NCBI GenBank assembly: GCA_003427395.1
Contig: BFEA01000190.1
Coordinates: 949,583 to 969,878, forward strand
Reading direction: 5' to 3'
From: Chara braunii
Lineage: Eukaryota > Streptophyta > Charophyceae > Charales > Characeae
Length of the DNA: 20,296 nt
The position numbers were made by a program, and so were the translations under genes. Of this stretch, positions 8,824 to 16,965 are shown one piece after another. Under the pieces are notes generated by a model. The model was not told the DNA's origin and did no database searches. It saw nothing but the letters and a program-made list of their open reading frames with translations. The first letter of the stretch is position 1. Every line of letters begins with the position of its first letter.

Positions 8824-9402
8824 GTTTCGTTGAAGATCCCGCCTAAGGGCGGGTATCCTTCTTCTCAATCTAGGGTCTCTACGAACTCTAGCTTGGAAAA
8901 CACGCAAGGTCGATAGGGCGGTCGACAAAGGAGTCAGGGGCAGGCTTGGCACAACCCTCAGCAGGCACATATTGCCACCGATGGGTTATTAAAGCTTGAT
9001 ACTAGAAAGTACACGTCTATACGAGAGCTTACCACAATCGTAGACGTGAAGGTTTCGTTGAAGATCCCGCCTAAGGGTGGGTATCCTTTTTCTCAATCTA
9101 GGGTCTCTATGAACTCTAGCTCGGGAAACACTCAAGGCCGATAAGGGCAGTCAACAAAGGAGTCAGGGGCAGGCCGCTAACCCAAACAAGATAGTTGCTT
9201 GGGTCAGAGCAGGCTTGGATCAAGAAGTGTGGCGGGACCGTTGGCAGCGTGGAGCTTGCATAAACTACGGCGAGTACGGCCATCAGCAGTTTAAGTGCAA
9301 GAACGCGAAGGTTTCGCAGAAGATCCCGCCTAAAGGTGGGTATCCTTCTTCTCAGTTTGGGGTCTTTACGAGCTCTAGCTCGGAAAACACTTAAGGCCGC
9401 TA
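8824..9402 (+). pseudogene. gag: gag, scrambled C-terminal part with repeated blocks
   Basis: A block of about 120 bases starting GTTTCG(T/C) and encoding KIPPKGGYPSSQ occurs three times, at about 8824-8943, 9052-9174 and 9311-9402. Between the first two lies a third copy (about 8946-9051) of the end of the capsid unit. The zinc knuckle lies between the second and third. The order is therefore capsid, capsid, block, capsid end, block, knuckle, block. No single frame stays open across it. This is repeated local duplication of one region, not normal Gag architecture. Confidence 0.85.
9257..9298 (+). pseudogene. gag: Gag zinc knuckle with one Cys lost
   Basis: The frame reads C-I-N-Y-G-E-Y-G-H-Q-Q-F-K-C. 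The nucleocapsid consensus is C-x2-C-x4-H-x4-C. The spacing is exact, but the second Cys is Tyr (TAC at 9266-9268, one G to A transition from TGC), so zinc binding should fail. Knuckles of this type bind genomic RNA in the particle. Basic residues flank it as expected. Confidence 0.85.
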
Positions 9403-9409
9403 GAAGTTG

Positions 9410-9790
9410 TAGTTGTTGCTACTCTCGTTGAAACAGATGATGTCCCCTCCCCGTTTCAAGAGTTGGCCGAAGCTATTGACTCCTTAGTCACCCCGCAGAT
9501 GCATCCGGACCAAACTATACTATGTACGTTGGGTGTGTCTAAAGCCTTAGAGGACCTTCAAGGTGAGTGGTTGGCAAGGGACCCTCGTGAGTCCTGGGTG
9601 GCACTAAGTAGAGGTCCTAAAGGGGAGCACTTCGTTGTAGAAGTTGGTGTGGGTGGCAGCAAGTGCGGAGCCTTAGTAGAACAGTAGCATCTACTTTGGC
9701 CAACAAAGAGCACATGATGATAGAAGACTACGTGAAGGACATAGTCTGCACTTTTTCCTACCTCGAGGTTGCCAAACCCCAGTTTAACTA
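9410..9790 (+). pseudogene. pol: pol, degenerate aspartic protease region
   Basis: The frame open from 9463 contains FVVEVGVGGSKCGALVE near its end (about 9630-9684), which resembles the strand before the active site of Ty3-type retropepsins (AL-[IV]-D-S-G). The expected Asp-Ser-Gly is gone: Glu follows ALV, then a frame slip leads to Ser-Ser in the next frame, and TAG falls at 9685-9687. Another frame carries on from about 9696 as NKEHMMIEDYVKDIV to a stop at 9789. The position between the zinc knuckle and RT fits protease. The activity would be lost. Confidence 0.6.
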
Positions 9791-10009
9791 GGACAAGAAG
9801 GTGTTAACGCAGGAGTTACCTAATGGGAGGCCGTTAGACTGGCCAAGTATAAAGCCAGTTACTGTAGGTTACTCCTATGGGTGTTTATGCGCACTTGCGT
9901 TCTATAATTATTATAAATAGAACCAAGAGAAAGGTATGTACTTAGTCTACGTTTCTGCGAAATGGGAGGCCTTTAAAACAACTCCGGAGATAGGACCATC
10001 GTCGCTAAA

Positions 10010-10682
10010 TACCCTGATCCGTTTGAGGAGCCTACAAGAGTCGTAGACAGGGAGGTTGTCCGTGCCATAGAGATCACCCCAGGTAGCAAGACACCTAAAG
10101 GGATAATCTATAGAATGGCTCCGGCTAAGTTGGACGAAATTCGTTGGCGACAACTGAAAGAGCTCACAGAGAAGGGTTGGATTTGGCCTAGCACCTCCCC
10201 CTTTGGCTCACCAGTCTTATTTGATCCAAAGAAAGGGGGAACACTTAGGATGTGCATTGATTATAAAGGCCTCAATGCCATCACCGTTAAGAACGCAGAG
10301 CCTCTACCACGCATCGACGGCTTATTGGATAGGGTGCATGGGTGTAAGTACTATACAAAGATAGACTTAAAATCCGGCTACCATCGGATTGCGATAAAAC
10401 CAGAAGACCAACACAAAACCGCATTCCAGACCAGGTACGGTCTGTACGAGTTTGTGGTGATGCCTTTTGGCCTTTGCAATGCGCCACGTACATTATAGCA
10501 CATCATGAATAAGATCTTTCATAACTACTTAGATAAGTTCGTTGTCGCGTACCTCGAGGACAAACGTAACTTTAGTAAGATTGTCGAGGAGCATGCTCAG
10601 CATGTAGACAAAGCACTTTCATTCCTTCAGCAGCACAAGTATAAGATCAACGCAGAGAATGTGAGTTCGGACGCACTCGAAT
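10010..10682 (+). pseudogene. pol: pol, reverse transcriptase
   Basis: The frame holds the Ty3/gypsy RT motifs in order: [34 protein letters not shown] (first catalytic Asp present), [19 protein letters not shown], and FVVAYLEDKRNFS. The last should be Y-L-D-D. The first of its two Asp is Glu (GAG at 10556-10558), which should abolish metal binding and polymerisation. TAG at 10496-10498 replaces the Gln-like position after NAPxTF. The frame slips near 10680, where the conserved YLGHxVS segment continues in the next frame. This enzyme copied element RNA to cDNA, with RNase H fused downstream. Confidence 0.95.
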
Positions 10683-10683
10683 C

Positions 10684-11350
10684 TTGTACTTGGGTCATGA
10701 AGTATCAACGGATGGGATTAGGCCCAAAGATGCAAAGGTGGCTAGCATACGTGATTGGCCACGACCCCAGTCTATGACTGAGGTCACGTCATTCCTGGGA
10801 ATGTGTGGTTATTACCACAATTTCGTGAACAAATATAGCACGATCACATATCCCTTGACTAATCTAACTCGATTTGGTACGTCGTGGGACTGCACCGACG
10901 AGTGTGAGGCAGCTTTCAAACGTTTGAAGCATACACTCACACACCATGAAGTTCTCATGGTACCCGACCTGCAAAGTTCATTCGTTGTAACCACTGACGC
11001 AAGCCAATATCGCATTGGCGCAGTGTTGGCTCAACAGGAAGGGAAAAGGCTTAGACCGGTCGAGTATACGAGTAAAAAGATGTCATCAAAGAAGTTGGCA
11101 AAGTCCACCTACGAAAGGGAACTATACGCTCTCCACAAGACACTTGTCCACTGGAGACACTATCTGTTAGGAAGGTTCTTTTACTTGAGAACCGACCATC
11201 AGACCCTCAAGTGGATTAAGACCCAGCCAGTTCTCTCCGATGCACTTGAACGTTGGATTGAAGTCACATATTAGTATGACTTCAAACTAGACTATGTGAA
11301 GGGAGAGTACAACAAGGTTGCGGATGCATTGTCTCGCAAGGCAAATTACC
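10684..11350 (+). pseudogene. pol: pol, RT connection and RNase H
   Basis: After the frameshift the protein resumes as YLGHEVSTDG, then VTSFLGMCGYYHNFV, the usual RT thumb and connection of Ty3/gypsy elements. RNase H follows from about 10975: VVTTDAS (Asp), YERELYAL (Glu), LRTDHQTLKW (Asp) and VADALSRK (Asp near 11325). All four metal-binding acidic positions are kept. A TAG at 11272-11274 breaks the frame just before YDFKLDYVKGEYN. RNase H degrades the RNA strand of the cDNA hybrid. Confidence 0.95.
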
Positions 11351-11397
11351 TAAGTGCGCTGATTTTCGAGTTTGGCTTAGTTGACGACGTTATTTGA

Positions 11398-12814
11398 TCT
11401 TTGGGGGAAGCCTATAAGGAAGATCCCATCGCTATGAACATCATCAATAAACTGCAGGTCAAAAACAAGGTCACCAGTGGCGAGTTTGTGATGATAGATG
11501 AATTACTCTTTCTTGAAAAGGCAGGGTTTAAGAGGTTAGTTGTTTCATCTAGGGAGATTTTGCGTAGTTTATTTTTAGGTGAATGCTACGACGCAGCTGG
11601 ACATTTCGACTACAAGAAGACTAGTGCTAATTTAGTACAGCGATTCTGGTGGCCTAACATGCTGGACGATGTAAAGAAGTACGTATAGACCTGTCAGGTG
11701 TGTCAGTGGGACAAGCCGAGGACTCGAGCTCCGCTTGGGTTACTCAAGCCTCTACCCATTCCAGCTGGTCCAGGGCAGAGTATCTCCATGGACTTCACGG
11801 ATACTCTCGTGACCAGCAACAATGGCAAGAGGCACATCTTCGTCATAGTGGATAGGTTCACTGCCATGCCGGAAACTGTCAAGACTAAGAACGTCATTAA
11901 GTTCTTCATGGATAACTGGGTGCGTGATTTTGGAGTGCCAAAAACCATTGTTTGTGATAGAGATGGCCGGTTTACCACTGAGATGTGAACCAAGGTCACT
12001 GAACAGATGGGCAGCCAACTTCAGACGACTTCTGGGAATCATCCCGAAGCAAATGGGCAGACTGAACAGATGAACCGTGTGGTGCAGCATCTGTTGAGGC
12101 ATTACATCAAGCCCAGCCAGGATGACTAGAATGAGAAACTACCTCTCATAGCCAGTTTGTACAACAACGTTGTACATAGCACCACCGACGTCGATCATAA
12201 TCAACTACATCTGGGATGGAAGCCTAAATCTGCTCTAGACTTCCTCCTGCCTGAAAACTGAACTGCTGCAACTCCTGGAACCATTGAATTTGGTGTCTTG
12301 TATGATAAATTGTTGCAGCAGACTGTCGAAAATATCAAGAAACCTCACGAAGTCATGACTGCTTCTAAGAACAAGCATCGTCAATAGTCCACATTTCAGG
12401 TACTAGGGGAACATGTCTGGGTAAAGGCTAGTGAGTTGGGACACGAGTTTGGCATCTCTACAAAACTAATGCCTCAGTATTTCGGTCCATGGGAAGTCTT
12501 AGACATTGTGGGTAATGATTTGGATGGTCCCTCGTACGTCATTCGTATCTTTGGTCACCTACTCACTTACCCTGTTTTTCACGCCTCCAAGCTTGCACCT
12601 TTCGCTGAGACATCACAGTTCCCATCACAGAGCTCTATGTTGCCCCCAACCATAGAGTCACGTGGACGTCGGCGATATCCTGGACTGGATCACAGAGACA
12701 TGCCTGTTCCCAAGCCAATTGGCAAGGGTAAACCTCCTAAACCTGCAAGGGTGTACAGAGTACATTTCAGGCATCATACTGATCCTAAGATCGATGGATT
12801 CCAAGGGAGGAACT
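11398..12814 (+). pseudogene. pol: pol, integrase
   Basis: One frame carries the whole integrase, broken by stops at 11686 (TAG), 11986 (TGA), 12127 (TAG), 12259 (TGA) and 12385 (TAG), with a further TGA at 11395. The zinc-binding domain shows GHF at about 11599 and TCQVCQ at about 11689, but the first His is Tyr (11587-11589, one C to T change). The catalytic core keeps its three acidic residues, in SMDFTD, CDRDGRF and NGQTEQMNR. The C-terminal GPW/VFHASKL region (12484-12594) is the Ty3-type GPY/F module. Integrase inserts the cDNA into host chromatin. Confidence 0.95.
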
Positions 12815-12881
12815 TGTCAAAAGAGCTCCTCAGCTCGTGGCAGAATATGAGAAGAAACTGAAGGCGAAGGCACCAGCATGA
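12746..12881 (+). pseudogene. pol: Integrase C-terminal chromodomain-like tail, frameshifted
   Basis: RVYRVHFRHHTDPKIDGF in the integrase frame resembles the start of the chromodomain-type tail of plant chromoviruses (Y-L-V-x-F-x-G). After about 12815 the frame slips. The next frame reads APQLVAEYEKKLKAKAPA and stops at TGA 12879-12881, matching the usual helical LV-x-EYE ending. The original-frame stop at 12859-12861 is therefore an artefact of the slip. Chromodomain tails direct integration to marked chromatin. The aromatic cage residues are not clearly visible, so the domain call is moderate. Confidence 0.6.
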
Positions 12882-12906
12882 CGCTTCTCAGTGGACTTTA
12901 GAAGCT

Positions 12907-12919
12907 AAGGGGGATGGAA
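12907..12919 (+). other. Polypurine tract
   Basis: AAGGGGGATGGAA lies directly before the TG of the 3' LTR and is all purine except one T. This is where plus-strand DNA synthesis is primed in LTR retrotransposons. The position 26 bases after the last pol stop fits the usual layout. Confidence 0.88.
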
Positions 12920-13580
12920 TGCGAGGAACAAGCCCTTGCGGGGCTCTATCAGACATCACAATGTTTTGGGCAAAGGCCCCCAGCAAGCCAAGTGCCCACC
13001 CTAAATGAAGGCGGGCCTGAATATTCGTCAAAGGCCAAAATTCGACACTTTCATATGTGGCAGAGAGCGTAAACGGGTAACCATTACCCGTACCCGACTG
13101 TAACCGCCAGGTTACGGGTGGGTATGGGTACCCCTTCCAAAGGGGGAGTTGGGTATGGGCAAACACAAACAAAAGTTGGTGGTTGTTAGGGCGGGCACAA
13201 TTGCCCCTTTCGGAGATCATGGGTGGGTAAGGGCAGGTAGGGGTAGGGGTACAAAAAAAAAAACCGGGTATGGGCGGCCAGAAAAAAAAATAGACGGCCA
13301 TGGGCAGGCACAAGTGGCCAAAAAACAAAACGAGTGGGTACTGGCGGGCAGAGTTTCCGATCCGGTAACCGTGCTATACCCGATGCGAGTCTTGTAGCTT
13401 TGCAGGCTTTGTATTTTTGCTCAAGCGTGACCCTTTTCTCATATGCCAAATTTCTTGCTTTCCCATGACGCAAACATTTTTTCTCGCAAGCGTGGATTTT
13501 ATACCTCTTCATTTTTTTATTTTTTGTTTTCATATTTTCAAACTTTTTTCATCTGTGTGTAACACTGTTTATATAATATT

Positions 13581-13581
<1 letters not shown>

Positions 13582-13626
<45 letters not shown>

Positions 13627-13627
13627 G
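13582..13627. repeat. (TG)n(AG)n microsatellite inside the hAT element
   Basis: About 17 TG units run directly into AG units. The TG-to-AG junction is the same arrangement as at 907-984, outside the element. Confidence 0.9.
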
Positions 13628-13879
13628 GAGAGTGTATGTGTGTGCAACAGACCGAGGGTTGTTGAATTTGCAGATGCTATACAGGTTGCATAGGCTGCTG
13701 TAGCACCAGACGCATCCATAGCAGCATCAGAGTGACGAGACGTAACAAATGTTGCTTTTGGGGCAGTAGCTGCCACATCTTGAAAAAAATAAAATAACAT
13801 AATAATATTAATAATAATAAAAATTACCACGTCAATCCTGTGACGTATAGGGGTTGGGAATAGTTGGGGGGGGTAAGGA

Positions 13880-14050
13880 TAATTAGGGGCAGTTAGGGAC
13901 GGTTAAAAAAAAAAAAAAAAAACTGTAAGGGGCGGTTAGGCACAGTAAGGGACAGTTAGGGGCGGTTAGGGACAGTTAAGGACAGTTAGGGGTGATTAGC
14001 GACAGTTAGGGGCAGTTAAGGACAGTTAGGGGCAGTTAGGGGTCGTTAGA
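13880..14050. repeat. Decamer minisatellite inside the hAT element
   Basis: About 16 head-to-tail copies of a 10-base unit, mostly GACAGTTAGG or GGCAGTTAGG, interrupted once by a run of about 18 A (13906-13922). The strand is strongly G over C. The array lies in the middle of the hAT, between G-rich subterminal repeats. Confidence 0.88.
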
Positions 14051-15361
14051 GGAGGGTGGACGACGAGCACGGGTGGTTATGGGTGGGTGCATACAATTAT
14101 GGGTAGGTACGGGTGGGTACACGTAAAGAAAACTTGGGCAGGGTAGGGTATGGGTGGTTAGCAAACGGTTTGGGTTCAGGTGGCCATGGGTGGTTTTGAA
14201 AAAAATTGTTCATGGGTAGGTATGGTCAGTTACATGTTGAAGAGGTTCAGGTAGGGCAGGTCTGGGTATAGTTTTTTTTTTTTTTAGCAGGTGGAGATGG
14301 GTACAGGTCCGACAGACCAGGTATACAGTGGGTATGGGTGGTTTGTTTTCAAAGAGGGTGTGGTTAGGTCAAGTACATGTACTCCTAAAAATCCCAGTTG
14401 CCGCTGAGTTGCGAACTCTGATATGTGGGTATTCAGGCTCTTGCAGCACGTCAGTTGGTTTAATGGACGTGCGAGCTCCGGTACATCGTACAGTTGGCCC
14501 AGGCCTTGACAGTTGCGCCTGGCACATACACACAAAGCAGGGTCGATACATTGAGAAGCAGGCCATCAGCCTATGCAAAAGCAGTACTGTCGACGCACCT
14601 ACCTGGGAGCCCTGCACAGATGCGGCAAACAACCCAAGTCCGGAGACTCAGGTCATGCCCACCGTAAATTGGGCCCAGGCCCTCAATTGTAGTCTCGCGT
14701 CTGGGCACAGGGACTGAGGCCCAACCGGAAGCTACTGGAAGCTTCCAGCCGGGCCACCCAAGAGGCTATCACTTCCATTTAGGAAGTGAGGCAGCCCAGG
14801 CCAGGCATTCTGGCCTGCGTAGGCAATGCGGAAGTGTTGTTGCACTACTACTTGACGCTGCGCTGCGCCCAAGGGCGCTCACGGGACGCGTAGGGGTGAA
14901 GTGGGGTGCTGCAGGGCAGCGGGGCGCAAGAGGCCATAGCAGCTGCTGGGCGCCACGGGGTAAGAGGGCGATCAGTGCTCTTCAGGGAAGGAGGCAAAGT
15001 GTGGGGTATCAAGGTCTGATGAGGGTGACAAGATATGTACCTGGTGCATGAAGAGGGGTCGGCTATGGAGTTGACAGTCGTGTACATTGGTCATCGAGAT
15101 TCGAAGTGAGCCTGTTGTGTGAACACAGTTGTAGGTAGGATAGGCGAGTAGAGTAAGCTGGGCACCAGATAGAGAGGAGTGACTTCGGATACTGTTGGTG
15201 TGGCTTATGGGATTGAACATTGGCTCATTACTTCATTGTATTGCTCTATTTGGATGGATTCTCGGTGCATTTGTGCTCTCTGCTTGTACACGACTACTTA
15301 GACATCTGTGTGATTTCACAACTTGGTTTTCTGTATATAGTTCGCACTCATATTCCTTGCA

Positions 15362-15690
15362 AAAACTTATGTTATGCAGAAAAATTAACTGAACAACATT
15401 TTCCTCAACGTTACATCCAACCAAAATGTTTACCAAAATTTGAAATATAAATAATATACGCAAAACAAATAATAATAATAATAAACATAGGAAACATGGA
15501 AAGAGAATTCAAATCAGTGCGTGGGCGCGCCCGTTTTAAACACCACCATCCTTGACAATGTTTTTTTGGGGGGGGCATAATCAAATGCCCTGAATTTGTT
15601 TTTAGATGTGTATCTCATATGATTCAAAACTGTGTACACCTTGAAGTAAAGTGAAAATTTTTCATTTCTTTTTCTGGCTTTGCAAACCAG
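15362..15690. other. AT-rich flank, no gene seen
   Basis: This stretch holds an AAT trinucleotide run (15471-15482), a G run (15568-15575) and AT-rich DNA. I see no frame or RNA structure I can support. Confidence 0.5.
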
Positions 15691-16309
15691 TGGTCTTGAC
15701 ATCTTGTTATACGCCATATGGAGCTTTATTTCTCAACAACACATAGGTACAACCAAGGTTTTTCCCATCGAGTCAGCTGTGAGCGTCGTTGATTAGCATG
15801 GATTGAGTTTCCTGTACGCCGAGTGGCTTGACCAGGGGAATTATGGTTTCGCGTACGTCTTGTTACTTTGCCAAGGAAAACCATGTGCTGAGTTGCTGAA
15901 GACGAGTGGTCTTGACGTCTTGTTTCATCTTACGAGGTTAATAGACTTTGGATTGCCGCTTTAGGCAAAAATAAATTGGCGTGTTTCGTTGGTTTCTGTG
16001 AAGATGTTAAACTTCTTTGTCACCGTTTCTCTTTCCCGTCCATAGTAGCGCTTCTTCTTCACTATTTTCCTGTTACTTGTCCTTCTTAGGGCATGTCTTA
16101 GTTAGAATTTCCGTCTGCCTTTCTCTAAAGAGTTTTCATATGTCTGTGTATTAGGGGTTTTCTACAGGGGAGGAGCTCCACCCAATGAAGTGGGTTAGGA
16201 GACCTTGCGTCCCCTGAATCTGCAGCCCTTTGACATTCTATTTCTGCCTTGGAAACTGGGCCCCAATAAAATTACTGTTTCTAGTCAAAAAAAAAAAAAA
16301 AAAAAAAAA
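15690..16309 (+). pseudogene. Probable retroposed mRNA 3' end (processed retrocopy)
   Basis: AATAAA at 16265-16270 is followed 16 bases later by a pure run of 23 A (16287-16309), the arrangement left when a polyadenylated transcript is reverse transcribed and inserted. Upstream about 600 bases are T-rich and lack a long frame, as in a 3' untranslated region. The phrase GTGGTCTTGAC(A/G)TCTTGTT occurs twice (about 15690 and 15907). No target duplication or coding exon was found, so the 5' limit is a guess. A genomic A tract after a real gene terminus is the main alternative. Confidence 0.5.
16265..16270 (+). promoter_or_regulatory. Polyadenylation signal AATAAA
   Basis: This is a canonical hexamer 16 bases before the A tract, which is the spacing expected for cleavage and polyadenylation. 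Confidence 0.65.
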
Positions 16310-16770
16310 GCCTTCCAAGTTTTATAGACATGCACATCACATCATAAAGAACTCGTAATAAAAGAAAAACAATTGAGAAAAAAATGACTTTTGGGCCTTA
16401 AATTTCTTAAAATAATTTTGGGCGGGGGCCCTAGGCCTTTTGATTCCGAACCAGAACGTACGGAGGTCAGCCCGGGGACCTCCATACATACGGGCTGGTG
16501 ACCATGTATAAAATTATAAATATTAAATATGTTCATGACTATATATATATTGTATTTATTTAGAATACTATATACCTATGTTTATTGTATATTTTTATAT
16601 TGTATGTTATGTCATTTATATAGTGGCACTGTTACTATATAGTATACTTTTTGTTATTTAATATTTATATAGTAGCAATGTTAATAAGAATAATAGATAT
16701 AAAAATAGAATACAGCACAATAATATATAGAATGTATAAACAGAAATAATATATATATCGTCAAATAGAA
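16310..16770. other. AT-rich intergenic DNA with a small GC-rich hairpin
   Basis: There is no gene. At 16462-16483 GGAGGTC pairs perfectly with GACCTCC across an eight-base loop, and AGCCCG also pairs with CGGGCT a little downstream, so two alternative folds compete. The stretch from about 16500 to 16760 is almost pure A and T. Confidence 0.5.
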
Positions 16771-16794
16771 CTGCCTACGGTAAACCGTAGGCAG
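16771..16794. other. Perfect 10-bp hairpin with TAAA loop
   Basis: CTGCCTACGG, TAAA, CCGTAGGCAG: ten perfect pairs and a four-base loop, GC rich, at the edge of an AT-rich block. It lies about 35 bases from the hammerhead-like core and, read on the minus strand, comes after it. A run of T does not follow closely on either strand, so it is not a simple terminator. Confidence 0.8.
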
Positions 16795-16827
16795 AGAGGG
16801 AGAAGAGGACAACAAACGAGGGGCTGT

Positions 16828-16864
16828 GACAAACTGTTTCGTCGGAGTTTCACCGACTCATCAG
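16828..16864 (-). ncRNA. Hammerhead ribozyme-like core
   Basis: On the minus strand: CTGATGA (16864-16858), stem II GTCGG (16857-16853), loop TGAAACT, stem II CCGAC (16845-16841), GAAA (16840-16837), then CAGTTTGTC (16836-16828). Every conserved base of the hammerhead core is present, and stem II is five perfect pairs. CA/TG can form a minimal stem III closing a GTT loop, followed by TC, which fits the U-H cleavage position. Such tiny stem III forms are known in retroelement hammerheads. I cannot find a good stem I: the bases before CTGATGA do not pair with those after the predicted cleavage site. It may be a decayed or partial ribozyme from a Penelope-like element or retrozyme. Confidence 0.6.
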
Positions 16865-16901
16865 GAGGCTGATACCTGCGTTGAACTATGTACACATACA
16901 T

Positions 16902-16903
<2 letters not shown>

Positions 16904-16963
<60 letters not shown>
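16904..16963. repeat. (TC)n microsatellite
   Basis: About 30 uninterrupted TC units, 40 bases to the right of the hammerhead-like core. Long frames crossing it on both strands are only repeat translation. Confidence 0.97.

Positions 16964-16965
<2 letters not shown>

Larger units (their letters stand above)
13061..14420. mobile_element. Non-autonomous hAT transposon in the 3' LTR
   Basis: The 8-bp word ATATGTGG occurs immediately before (13053-13060) and after (14421-14428) the insert, and once only in the uninterrupted 5' LTR (3616-3623). The ends are imperfect inverted repeats: CAGAGAGCGTAA and, reading in from the right, CAGAGTTCGCAA. An 8-bp target duplication and CAGNG ends are the hallmarks of hAT elements. 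Subterminal regions are dense in GGGTA, GGGTATGGG and their complements, including a palindrome at 13073-13091 (ACGGGTAA, CCA, TTACCCGT), again typical of hAT transposase binding regions. At 1,360 bp with no transposase-like frame it depends on an autonomous partner. Confidence 0.93.
3483..15361 (+). mobile_element. Degenerate Ty3/gypsy (chromovirus-like) LTR retrotransposon with nested insertions
   Basis: Two LTRs start TGCGAGGAACAAGCCC and end CCTTGCA. Between them lie a Met-type primer-binding site, gag, then protease, RT, RNase H and integrase in Ty3/gypsy order, and a polypurine tract. The element spans about 11.9 kb, of which about 2.9 kb is later insertion (4291-5852 and 13061-14420). 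A-rich sequence flanks both ends (five A before 3483, four A after 15361), compatible with a 4-5 bp target duplication but too low in complexity to be decisive. By eye the first 140 or so bases of the two LTRs differ at about a dozen positions, mostly transitions, so the insertion is old. Frameshifts, stops and active-site changes make it non-autonomous now. Confidence 0.95.
12920..15361 (+). repeat. 3' LTR, interrupted by a hAT element
   Basis: The LTR is in two pieces, 12920-13060 and 14429-15361, about 1.07 kb in total, which match the 5' LTR along their length. It starts TGCGAGGAACAAGCCC and ends CCTTGCA. At 15059-15067 it preserves the uninterrupted site that is occupied in the 5' LTR. 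After 15361 the sequence is unrelated AT-rich DNA. Confidence 0.93.

Noticed and set aside
11703-12102. Minus-strand open frames opposite integrase
   Set aside because: They are shadows of the conserved integrase frame on the plus strand, which has catalytic motifs.
13880-14050. TTAGGG words suggesting a telomere-type array
   Set aside because: They come from a 10-base unit (GACAGTTAGG), not a 6- or 7-base telomeric repeat, and the array lies inside a hAT element.
3478-15366. Firm 5-bp target duplication for the LTR retrotransposon
   Set aside because: Both flanks are A-rich, so a match of four A is uninformative. Only compatibility can be stated.
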